From Ryuthela nishihirai (Eukaryota > Arthropoda > Arachnida > Araneae > Heptathelidae), in the NCBI GenBank assembly GCA_038380435.1, contig JAWZYU010000028.1, positions 42,715,095 through 42,779,094 on the forward strand: a stretch of 64,000 nt of DNA. The letters run 5' to 3'. This document shows, in pieces, positions 56,187 to 64,000 of the stretch. The notes below the pieces were generated by a model that saw only the letters and a program-made list of their open reading frames with translations, was not told the origin of the DNA and did not search any database. How positions within the stretch are numbered: the first letter of the stretch is position 1; every line of letters begins with the position of its first letter. The position numbers were made by a program, and so were the translations under genes.

Positions 56187-56852
56187 TCATAATTTGAAGC
56201 ATCCTTTTTTCTGCAATTTATTTTGAGTTTTGATAAAGAGGTTTTGATGAATATGAAATCCTGGTGAATGAATAATCATCAGTTTTGTTTTTTTCTCATT
56301 TAAATAGATTTTATTATGATTTAACCATCTAATAATATTATTGCAATCTGTTTGAACCTCTGAAATGCTATCATTTAAATATTTCTGACTGTTTATTAAA
56401 ACAATGTCGTCAGCATATAGATAAATAGCACTATTTAATTTTGTATTGAACAAATCATTTATGTATACTAAGAACAATAAAGGACCTAAAATTGAGCCTT
56501 GGGGAATTCCACATCGTGTAATTACTTTTCTGCTGTAGCAGTTTTTTATTTTAGTAATTGTGTATCTGTCTGATAAATAATTTCTAAACCAATCTAACAA
56601 TATACCGCGAATACCGTAATTTTCCAATTTATTTAGTAAAATGCTATGATCTATTGTATCGAAGGCTTTCTTTAAATCTAAGAACATAGTTACAATTTTT
56701 TCCCTATTATTCAATGATTTATTAATATTATTTGCAATTTTGGAAATTAGTTGAATTGTGTTTTTAACTTTTTGAAAGCCAAACTGATTTTCATTAATTA
56801 TGTTGTGTTTAAGTAAAAAGTTAAAAACAGTATTATAAATATATTTTTCCAT
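56187..56852 (-). CDS. LINE reverse transcriptase, catalytic core
   Basis: A 221-residue open frame with the fingers and palm motifs in order: ENQFGFQKVKNT (residues 21-32), MFLDLKKAFDTIDH with catalytic Asp (56-69), CGIPQGSILGPLLFLVYIND (112-131) and YADDIVL with the catalytic Asp pair (145-151). This enzyme copies element RNA primed from nicked target DNA. The reading frame begins upstream in another frame; the listed Met is internal. Confidence 0.9.
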   Translation of the reverse strand: MEKYIYNTVFNFLLKHNIINENQFGFQKVKNTIQLISKIANNINKSLNNREKIVTMFLDLKKAFDTIDHSILLNKLENYGIRGILLDWFRNYLSDRYTITKIKNCYSRKVITRCGIPQGSILGPLLFLVYINDLFNTKLNSAIYLYADDIVLINSQKYLNDSISEVQTDCNNIIRWLNHNKIYLNEKKTKLMIIHSPGFHIHQNLFIKTQNKLQKKGCFKL

Positions 56853-57007
56853 TATTTTCGAAAAAATAGGCAGAATTGTTATTGGTCGATAGTTAGAAAA
56901 ATCCTCCTTAATACCACCTTTAAAAATAGGTCTTAAAATACCTGTTTTGAGTTCAGTAGGTATGTTCCCAGTAAATATAATCTGATTTATAATTTTTGAT
57001 ATAATAT

Positions 57008-57529
57008 TTAGTAGTGTCTCTTTATTAAATTTTTATGTTTAATGCAAACATTATCGCAACCAGGTGATTTATTGGTGTCTAATGAAGTAATTATTTCATC
57101 AGTTTGTTTTTCAGTGATTTCATGTATATAGATAGATTTCAAAACTCTTTGTATCATGGTTGGAATATAATTTATATCGTCTTGGTGATTTGTATTTCTT
57201 ATCTGTAAAATTAGTGTATTATAAATGTCATTGTAATTATTTTCTATTTCTTCCACAGATAATTTCTTTTTGGCCATATTGTCAATTATTACATCGTCCG
57301 ATGATTTTTTCTGTTTTCCTTCTAATATTTCATATATTAATTGCCAGGTAGCCTTCATATCATTTTTTTTCATTATAAGTTTATTTCTATAATAAAGTTG
57401 TTTCTGATTTCTAATCTGAATATTAACCTTATTCCTTAATTTTTTATAGTTATTTTTATAAGCATCACTTTTATCATTGTTTTTAAATTTAATCCAAGCT
57501 TTATCTCTTTCTTCAATTAATTCTATCAA
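57008..57529 (-). CDS. LINE ORF2, linker and start of reverse transcriptase
   Basis: A 173-residue frame rich in Lys and Asn between the endonuclease and RT cores. It ends SPGCDNVCIKHKNLIKRH, near the SPGxDxI motif that opens the RT fingers. It is in the same frame as 58114-57542, separated only by one TGA where homologues usually have Trp in a WIT-type motif. A frameshift at its end leads into the core at 56852. Confidence 0.78.
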   Translation of the reverse strand: MIELIEERDKAWIKFKNNDKSDAYKNNYKKLRNKVNIQIRNQKQLYYRNKLIMKKNDMKATWQLIYEILEGKQKKSSDDVIIDNMAKKKLSVEEIENNYNDIYNTLILQIRNTNHQDDINYIPTMIQRVLKSIYIHEITEKQTDEIITSLDTNKSPGCDNVCIKHKNLIKRHY

Positions 57530-57541
57530 GTTCGGTGTTAT

Positions 57542-58114
57542 TCAATTTTTGCTATGATTTATTTTTACCTTTCCAACTCTCCTCACATATATTCTATTTT
57601 TTCCTAAAATTCCATCATAAATGTCTTTAAATACTTTATATAGGTTTAATTCATCCATTGGGTTGTCTCCATAATTTTCTAAAGTCCAATTCATTTCAGA
57701 AATAGTTTTGTTTATATTGTTATGGTCAAATGACCAATTCTTATTTTCCTGGTCTGTTTCACTATAATTAGTATTATTCAAATTGTTACTGGTGTTGCTA
57801 ATCAGTGTTAAAATCATATAGTGATCTGCTATTTTGCTTGTTTGAATTATTGAATTTGCTGGCATATTTTTAATCAGTTTAATATTAATATGGTCTATAC
57901 AGGTTTTGGTAATTTTATTTTTTACTATTTCTTCTCTTGTAACTTCCCTTATTAATCTTTCAAAATTCATTTCAGCCAATAGTGTGATATATTTTTCTGT
58001 GCCATGTTTTTTAGTATTCATTGTATCGATATTAAAATCACCTATTAAAATCTGATTTTGATCTTTTTCTGTATTTTCCATCCAGTTTCGGAAATTCAAC
58101 AGAAAAGAGTTCAC
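57542..58114 (-). CDS. LINE ORF2, endonuclease C-terminal half
   Basis: 190 residues with GDFNIDTMN (residues 22-30) and KIADHYMILTLI (about 92-103), the Asp-Phe-Asn and Asp-His motifs of apurinic-like retrotransposon endonucleases. The enzyme nicks target DNA to create the primer. It ends at the TGA that separates it from 57529. Confidence 0.82.
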   Translation of the reverse strand: MNSFLLNFRNWMENTEKDQNQILIGDFNIDTMNTKKHGTEKYITLLAEMNFERLIREVTREEIVKNKITKTCIDHINIKLIKNMPANSIIQTSKIADHYMILTLISNTSNNLNNTNYSETDQENKNWSFDHNNINKTISEMNWTLENYGDNPMDELNLYKVFKDIYDGILGKNRIYVRRVGKVKINHSKN

Positions 58115-58155
58115 ATCTGTACTAGGCGATCTGTATAATGCTAAAACATGATATA

Positions 58156-58581
58156 TTATATTATTTTTTTTACTTTTATATATATAGTTTCCGCTGGAAG
58201 TGTTTGTTGTGAAATAATTTCAACATCTAGATTTTCTTTATAGTATACTGAAATCCCCCTAATATTTTTATTTATATTATCATTTGTGATTTTATTAAAT
58301 TTATCAATATTATATAAATAATTTTCATATTTATTTACATTTGTTTCAGTTAAAACAAGCAAATCAATGTGTTCCATGTAATTGTTAATACTTAATTTTA
58401 ATGAATCCCAATATTTTCTTTGACTTCTTATATTAACATGAGCAATTCCTAATTTATTTTTGTGAATAAATTTACTATAATTATTTTCGAACCAAGCCTC
58501 CACTTCTAAACCTGTAGTTACATAAGCAACATCATAGTTGCTATCAAGACCTTCAAAATTCAAATCAGACATAGCTAACAA
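58156..58581 (-). CDS. LINE ORF2, endonuclease N-terminal half
   Basis: 141 residues with IAHVNIRSQRKYWDSL (about 43-58), DLLVLTETNV with the catalytic Glu (72-81) and RGISVYYKENL (about 107-117). The start MLAMSDLNFEG lies about 80 bp after ORF1, across an A-rich spacer. A frame change near 58150 separates it from the next part. Confidence 0.82.
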   Translation of the reverse strand: MLAMSDLNFEGLDSNYDVAYVTTGLEVEAWFENNYSKFIHKNKLGIAHVNIRSQRKYWDSLKLSINNYMEHIDLLVLTETNVNKYENYLYNIDKFNKITNDNINKNIRGISVYYKENLDVEIISQQTLPAETIYIKVKKII

Positions 58582-58662
58582 GAATATTCATTAAAAAAAA
58601 GCAAAAGAAAAGAGCAAAAAAAAAGGAAAAAAAAGCAAGGTTTATCGGACATATCTAAAAGT

Positions 58663-59389
58663 TCAAAAATCATCAAAATTAGTGAACATATCCACATTGA
58701 TAATTCTTTCACCATTTGATTTCCTCATTAGAACTTTTCCATTTTTGAACCAAACATACTTATAATTTTTTTCTTTTGCACACATCTTAGCTCTCCAGAA
58801 AAGTTCTCTGTTAATTATAGTCATGTTTTCATTAATATATATTGGTGTTCCTTTATCATTAAGGTCTGCAATAGTGGTTGTAATTTTTTTTTCCTGTTTT
58901 GTATCCAAACGTCTCTATCTTTCCATGTAACGAATTGGACAATTATCTTTGGGATTTTGCTTTTATTTCTTTCTGGAAGTCTGTGAACTTTTTCAATCAT
59001 ATTGTCTGTGTAGTTGACTATTTTTAATGACTGGGAAATTTTATACAGCTTTATTTTAAGCTCTGTTTCATCCTCCCCTTCAATTATGGGAACACCATGA
59101 ATTTCTATATTTTATTGCGTCCATATTGTTCCACGTCATTAAGATTTTGTTTCAGTTCCTTAATCTCTTCTCTCATTTCTGTGTTTAAATTTTCGACTTC
59201 ATAGATTTTTGTAGTTAAATCCTTTTGATTTTTTTCGTAATTTATTATTTGTTCCATTAGTTTGTCATACTTGCTAGAAAAAAATTCTACACTTCGTTTT
59301 AGTTCTCTCACTTCTGTCTTTAAATCACGGATCTCTACTATCAATAGATTGATGTCACGTGTCGAACTGTCTCTGCTTCCCATGTCCAA
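58663..59389 (-). pseudogene. LINE ORF1 with coiled coil
   Basis: The first 94 residues (59389-59105) are a heptad-rich coiled coil (EIRDLKTEVRELKRSVEFF). After a frame break comes a segment with HGVPIIEGEDETE and KVHRLPERN. A final 81-codon frame (58908-58663) contains the PIYINENMTIINRELFWRAK motif. This order matches RNA-binding ORF1 proteins of CR1/Jockey-group LINEs, whose C-terminal part resembles the baculovirus FP-type domain. Broken in at least two places. Confidence 0.72.
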
Positions 59390-59411
59390 GGTCTTCCGTA
59401 TTACTATGATT

Positions 59412-59520
59412 CAACTGAAATTCTGAAATGCAATGGTCACATTTTCAATCGATTCTATGTCGTCTGGCAGAGAATTATACAGATTTTTCCTGACAAAAAG
59501 AAACAACAACAAAATGTTTC
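59412..59520 (-). pseudogene. LINE scrap: reverse transcriptase C-terminal tail
   Basis: The minus strand reads VRKNLYNSLPDDIESIENVT and stops soon after, like the wNxLP tail of Jockey/CR1-group ORF2. It abuts ORF1 of the next LINE by only about 25 bp. A matching piece is at 62142-62225 on plus. Confidence 0.6.
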
Positions 59521-59571
59521 TGAACTGCAGATTTTCCAGTAAAGAACGAGACCATTTTTAAGTGTCTAGAT

Positions 59572-59630
59572 CAGTCATGGTCAACTAGCGGCCGCGGATA
59601 CTTTGCAAGTGGCCAGCGAATATTGCCGAG
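59572..59630 (+). mobile_element. Possible hAT end
   Basis: cagtcatggtcaactagcgg followed by ccgcgg resembles the CAGxxxTGxxCAAC-GCGGCC ends of hAT elements. Only one end is seen. Confidence 0.3.
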
Positions 59631-59685
59631 AAAAATCATTAAATTTTTTTCTCTTATTCTTTAAGTCCTTTGTTGAATATCATTT

Positions 59686-60069
59686 GGGGCGGGGGTGGCA
59701 GTCGGTAGCGAGCCAGGCTCGTAATCTGTAGTTCCCAGGTTCGAGTCCCAGCTGAGTCAGCGTTGAGATTTATCTTCGCAAAATTCCCCGCCCTGCGCAC
59801 GGTCAGTAGGGGACACCGATGGGTTTGGAAAGGCCGCCGCCCGTCGGATGGGACGTTAAGCCGTGGCCCCGTGTGCGGGAGAGCCATACTCTGTGCACGT
59901 TAAAGAACACGCTGGATGGCCTTGACGGGAGGCTACCATCTGTCTCCTAACAGCTGTTCCAGTGGGTCCCCTCCCCCAACTTTCTCTGAGACTTCGGGGT
60001 CCATGTGACCTGGCCATTTAGCCCATGGTGTGCAAAAAAGTGCCGCTCAGAGGTAAAACAACCCAACCC
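59686..60069 (+). mobile_element. SINE A copy, full length
   Basis: A perfect 13-bp duplication, ttgaatatcattt (59673-59685 and 60070-60082). The head lost ctc from ggctcagtcgg, which damages the A box. Confidence 0.94.
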
Positions 60070-60084
60070 TTGAATATCATTTTC

Positions 60085-60550
60085 CCTTCTTTCCCAATTT
60101 ACCTTTACATTGTTTTTGAAAGTGTTCTTTAGAAGCCTAAATCAATTTATGATCACATCAATCTACATGACAGACTTTGCACATAGGGGGAGAACAGGTT
60201 CAGTACCCGATTAAAATGCTCATCTCTCACTCAAATAAACACTACATCAGTAAATATTCTAATTATGAAGTTATCAAGGCTAACATAGAAAAGAAACATT
60301 TGAGAAACTTGTGGCTGCATTAATCATGCAAAACATTTATTTGCCCAAATGTCTCAAGACTCCTTTCTTTTCCATTCACAAAATATAATGCGTGCAAGTT
60401 TTGTTATTATCGAGAAAATTGCAAAACATTACAAAAATTATTCTGATGGCGAATTTGTAAAGGAGTGTCAGCAAACAGTTTTAAGTATATTTTGCAGCTA
60501 TCGACACTGAGGTAGCGAGATCAAATCATGCTGTCGGAGAGAATTTTTTT
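60085..60550. other. No recognised feature
   Basis: AT-rich spacer. Confidence 0.4.
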
Positions 60551-60554
60551 TGCA

Positions 60555-60760
60555 GTCCCGTGGTCGAGTGATTAGCACGCTTGGCTACTGATCTGAGGGA
60601 CCTGGGTTCGAGCCCCGGATTAAGGCATGGGTGGGTGGGTTGTTTTTTTGCTGAGGTACAGCCATCCTCACAGACCTTCTACTATGGCAGGCTCCTGTTA
60701 GACCTCTGTAGCAAGCAGCTGCTTGAGGGGGTATTTATTTATTTTATTTTTATTTGTCCA
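60555..60760 (+). mobile_element. SINE B copy, full length
   Basis: Best copy of the family here. A-box region gtggtcgagtgattagcacg, B box ggttcgagcccc, body with gctgaggtacagccatcctc, and tail gcaagcagctgcttgagggg followed by a T-rich end. Confidence 0.85.
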
Positions 60761-60933
60761 GAGAAAACATGATAACATAAGTTTACCCACATCATCATAA
60801 TCAGGTGTATCGATGAACTTGCTCCCAATATAGAAAACTTTTGAATTTTTTTTTTTGGCTCTTGATGAAAGTACCGAAGTTTCTAACGCAGTTTAATTAA
60901 TTAATTAACAAATATTAATTAATTAACAATTAT

Positions 60934-61030
60934 CACAGACTTTCTACTATGGCGTATAAACTGACAGGCTCTTGTCAGACCTCTGTGACAAGCAGCTGCT
61001 TGAGAGGGTATTTATTTTTATTTTTTATTA
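60934..61030 (+). mobile_element. SINE B fragment, 3' half
   Basis: cacagactttctactatggc to gcagctgcttgagagggtat, then T/A-rich sequence. Confidence 0.75.
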
Positions 61031-61470
61031 TTTAAATTTCTATTATTTAATTAATTAACAAATAAATTAATTCATTATTTTTTAATTTATTATTTAATTA
61101 ATAAACAAATTAATCAGTTAATAATTAAACAGTATATGTGTGTGGAGTCGATGTTAATTTCCATTAAAATGCGTTTCGTTTTTATCTAATAATGATGTTT
61201 ACTATCAATTTCTTGTATAATTAATCCTAATTTAATTAGAAATAATAGTCTTTTGATTAAAATTGAAAAATTCTGCATGTTCCCTTTTGAAAAAAAAATA
61301 GGTAGATATGAAAATTTAACTGTTTACGCATATTGTCTACTTAAGGCATTTTACGTTGGGGGGGGGGGGGAGTAGCAGAGGTTAGTTAAGCGTGTCCAAT
61401 GCAATAAGTGAGGATCTGGTCTGCGGCATTCTCAAATATCCTCATCTAACCCGCCGATCAGAAAAGGTTG
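61031..61470. other. AT-rich, taatta-dense stretch and a G run
   Basis: Repeated taattaat words, then a 13-base G run near 61360. No gene. Confidence 0.5.
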
Positions 61471-61483
61471 CTCATTCGTGGTC

Positions 61484-61869
61484 GGGGCGGGGGTGGCTCA
61501 GTCGGTAGCGCGCCAGGCTCGTAATCTGTAGTTCCCAGGTTCGAGTCCCAGCAGGGTCAGCGTTGAGATTTATCTCCGCAAAATTCCCCGCTCTGCCCAC
61601 GGTCAGTAGGGGACACCGATGGGCTTGGAATGGCCGCCGTCCGTCGGATGGGACGTTAAGCCGTGGCCCCGTGTGCGGGAGAGCCATACCCTGTGCACGT
61701 TAAAGAACACGCTGGACGGCCTTGACGGGAGGCTACCATCTGTCTCCCAACAGCTGTTCCAGTGGGTCCCCTCCCCCAACCTTCTCTGAGCCTTCGGGGT
61801 CCATGTGACCTGGCCATTTAGCCCATGGTGTGCAAAAAAGTGCCGCTCAGAGGTAAAACAATCCAATCC
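61484..61869 (+). mobile_element. SINE A copy, full length
   Basis: Flanks attcgtggtc (61474-61483) and attcctggtc (61870-61879), one mismatch. Close to the consensus. Confidence 0.92.
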
Positions 61870-61949
61870 ATTCCTGGTCTGGAAGTTCGAGGGGTTTTTT
61901 TTTATAGAGATAGGAGGAAAGTGAGAGAGATAGTAGGAGGAGATAGGAA

Positions 61950-62110
61950 GGAATGTGGGGTATGCGCCCTTCTTCCCTCTCTTAAGAATGCCAGTAAGGA
62001 TAAAAGAGGCAAAAAAAACTCGTGCATATTTCTCGCGTTTTCCAAGAAATTATTTAAAGTCCTCTAAAACGGAGAGTAAAATGTTATATTCCAGTGGAAA
62101 TCCAGAAATT
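61950..62110 (+). repeat. Dispersed repeat R2, copy 2
   Basis: Matches 27071-27235; see that entry for the shared words. Confidence 0.55.
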
Positions 62111-62141
62111 CATATTCCTAAATAGCAATTTTTCTGTTTCT

Positions 62142-62225
62142 TTTTGTCAGAAAAAATCTGTATAATTCTCTGCCAGAAGACGTAGAATCGATTGAAAATG
62201 TCACCATTGCGTTTCAGAACGACTG
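62142..62225 (+). pseudogene. LINE scrap: reverse transcriptase C-terminal tail
   Basis: The plus strand reads VRKNLYNSLPEDVESIENVT and then a stop, nearly the same as the minus-strand piece at 59412-59520. Confidence 0.6.
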
Positions 62226-62705
62226 AGCCAACATCCTCCTCAAAGAAAAGAACAGTATAGGCCTAAGTTCAAACTCTTTTAAACTTTAATACGTTCCTAA
62301 CACCTGAAACAAATTGACCATGGGCTCAATGTCGTCTATCTAACCATTATACGATTGTCTTTTCGTACTTCTAACTCCCCGTCTCCTTGAAGTGTACTTG
62401 TTTGTAACTTGAGAAACATTTAGCTCGCAGTAGATAAGATTGCATCAGAACGTAGGAGAAGAATCCTATACTTCACCACTAACATGGATAAAAGTCTTGT
62501 TCCCACATTGAAATTAACTGTCTCTGGCAGACACTACAACATCTGAAGGATAATCAACAAAGGATAAAAGAATGAGGTCATTAGTTGTCCAATGACAAAG
62601 GGGTTAATGACAAGTTAAAGTCTTTGGCATCCCCGCTTCAATTCAGAATACCTCAGATGCAGTAACGGATGTGTGTGTGATACGTACAGATAACGATCAC
62701 ATCCA
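62226..62705. other. No recognised feature
   Basis: AT-rich, short frames only. Confidence 0.4.
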
Positions 62706-62710
62706 CTGAG

Positions 62711-62838
62711 ACTTAAAAGGATTGGTTCTATTTTTGGCGACGTTGGCGGCGTAATTCATTCCAAATTGGCAAAAGTCGTTGAAGAAGATTTCGAAGGCAA
62801 AACTTTGCATGCTTTTCTTAATGACCGTCTTATAGGAT
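62711..62838 (+). CDS. Candidate exon of an unknown gene
   Basis: One frame reads RIGSIFGDVGGVIHSKLAKV, then EEDFEGKTLHAFLNDRLIG, a well-balanced peptide, and runs into gtaaga (62839), a good splice donor. The acceptor side is weak (ctgag at 62710), and an in-frame stop about 20 bases further upstream limits the start. No family recognised. It lies on the same strand as the 54.6 kb candidate. Confidence 0.22.
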
Positions 62839-63039
62839 GTAAGATTCTAAAGTGTTCAATAGGAATACTCTATATTTTGATTCAATTGTGGGTTACATAA
62901 AATAAAATGTGTATATTTACTTCCGGAAATAAAATACTATTTTTGAGGGATATTTATTTATTACTGGAGAATAAATTTATTCCTTTATATTGATATAAAA
63001 TGTTATCATATTATCGGTTTATGTATATACACTCCCTAC

Positions 63040-63700
63040 CAAAATATTGTTCTTCCACTTTTTTCTTCTTGGACATTTTGGTTGTTTGGTTGTTTTACCT
63101 ATGAGCGGCCCTTTTTTGCACACCATGGGCTAAATGACCAGGTCACAAGGACCGCGAAGGCTCAGAGAAAGTTGGGGAGGGGACACACTGGATCAGCTGT
63201 TGAAAGACAGATGGTAGCCTCCTGTCAAGGCCATTCAGTGTGTTCTTTAACGTTTAACGTGCGGGAGAGCCATACCTTTAACGTGCACATGGTATGGCTC
63301 TCCCGCACACGGGGACACAGCTTAACGTCCCATCCGACGGACGGCGGCCTTTCCAAGCCCATCGGTGTCGCCTACTGACCGTGAGCAGGGCGAGGAATAG
63401 GACATTTTGGGCTATGTGACCAAGGCATAAGAACTCATAATGGGGGAATGGAACCCACTGAATAGCTTATAGGAGACAGATGGAAGTCTTCGGCCAAGTC
63501 CACCTATTGTGTCTTTTAATGTGCACAGGGTATCGGCTTAACGCCCTATCCGAGGGACGAAAACCTTTCCAAGTCCATCGGTGTCCCCTATTGACCGAAG
63601 GTATGGTGGAAGTTTAGCGGACATAAATATCGATGCTGACACATATCAATACTGACTCAAACCTAATAAAATAAAATCTACCGACTGAACCAGCTCTCAA
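63040..63700 (-). mobile_element. SINE A copy, old, interrupted by a younger SINE A
   Basis: The diverged tail lies before 63082 and the body and head at 63411-63700 (ttcatagc-type changes, worn head near 63670). Confidence 0.6.
63082..63399 (-). mobile_element. SINE A copy, 5'-truncated, with internal hairpin
   Basis: A perfect 11-bp duplication, ggacattttgg (63071-63081 and 63400-63410). The tRNA-like head is absent. gtgcgggagagccatacc (63259-63276) and ggtatggctctcccgcac (63291-63308) form an 18-bp perfect stem where a normal copy has only the second. Confidence 0.9.
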
Positions 63701-63714
63701 AATAGAAAATTTCA

Positions 63715-64000
63715 ATATCATCTAACTTCAAAGTTCTATAATTTCTAAAATATACATTTAATGTAAAAATGTGAATGAAGAAAAATTAAAGATCATAATC
63801 AAATCTCTTTCAATCTCGATTTTTAATAATATCTGTTCAATATTTAAAGAGTTAAGAAAGCTAGAATATTCAACAAAAATTTCTTGTTTTATAAAAATCA
63901 ATCATAATTATATAATATTAAAATAATCGTTACTAAAACTTATGTTCATTGTATCAAATGGTTTGAAACAATACTTATCATTCAAGTTTTAATTAATTTC
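63715..64000. mobile_element. Foldback element F copy, cut by the window edge
   Basis: Starts aaagttctataatttctaaa and has aatctcgatttttaataata and tatttaaagagttaagaaag, matching the left arm of the 4.1 kb copy. Confidence 0.55.

Larger units (their letters stand above)
55378..59389 (-). mobile_element. Jockey/CR1-group LINE, nearly complete, disabled
   Basis: On the minus strand: ORF1 (59389-58663), ORF2 with endonuclease (58581-57542) and reverse transcriptase (57529 to about 55639), then a 3' UTR ending in a poly-A tail (poly-T at 55380-55390 on plus). No RNase H follows the reverse transcriptase, unlike the LINE at the left edge. ORF1 has two or more frame breaks and ORF2 at least four, so it cannot move by itself. 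Confidence 0.88.

Noticed and set aside
60555..60625. tRNA-like head of SINE B as a tRNA gene
   Set aside because: Same reasoning; it runs directly into the SINE B body and tail.

Overview
The window looks like intergenic or intronic DNA from a large, AT-rich, repeat-laden invertebrate genome, probably an arthropod and perhaps an arachnid. The reasons are the absence of any complete host gene, about forty copies of one tRNA-headed SINE, non-LTR retrotransposons of the I and Jockey/CR1 groups, decayed Tc1-type transposases, and many TA-, TTAA- and 8-bp-flanked foldback elements. The taxon is inferred from the kinds of elements present, not read from a marker gene. Nothing is prokaryotic: there are no operons, ribosome binding sites or CRISPR arrays.

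Layout. 0-1.6 kb: 3' end of an I-group LINE with RNase H and a CCHC motif. 2.2-5 kb: SINE A copies, one with a five-fold tandem of its 3' half, beside a foldback element. 5.2-6.4 kb: a hAT-like remnant holding a second foldback element, itself cut by a 43-bp-stem hairpin. 7.8-8.6 kb: SINE B split by a 5'-truncated Jockey LINE. 9-12 kb: SINE A copies, one inside another. 12.0-13.1 kb: a TA-flanked element with a piggyBac-like TTAA element inside. 13.1-15.1 kb: a decayed LINE gag gene (minus) and a 32-bp minisatellite. 16-21 kb: second copy of the subterminal-repeat foldback, more SINEs and a composite Tc1-like MITE. 22.3-23.3 kb: Tc1-type transposase pseudogene. 24-34 kb: dense SINE A, second copy of the composite MITE, dispersed repeats. 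34.2-34.7 kb: a GC-rich island with three imperfect repeats. 35-42 kb: mostly featureless sequence. 42-47 kb: SINE A copies, a transposon with 103-bp inverted repeats, and a Tc1-type pseudogene split by a SINE. 48.2-49.1 kb: 40-bp satellite. 50-54.3 kb: a nest of SINE in SINE, then a 3.6 kb insertion with a 2.86 kb inverted-repeat core carrying two convergent small ORFs. 55.4-59.4 kb: a nearly full-length but disabled Jockey/CR1-group LINE (minus). 59.4-64 kb: SINEs, LINE scraps and AT-rich DNA.

How it fits together. The window mainly records repeated retrotransposition. SINE A has a tRNA-like head with A and B boxes and a body resembling the conserved Nin-DC SINE domain. It has no protein of its own, so it must borrow LINE machinery; target-site duplications of about 8-13 bp around many copies support that. 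Nested insertions give a relative order of events at several loci. The only hints of host genes are short exon-like stretches at 54.6 kb and 62.7 kb (plus strand), neither with a recognised product. The least explained object is the inverted-repeat element at 50.9-53.7 kb.
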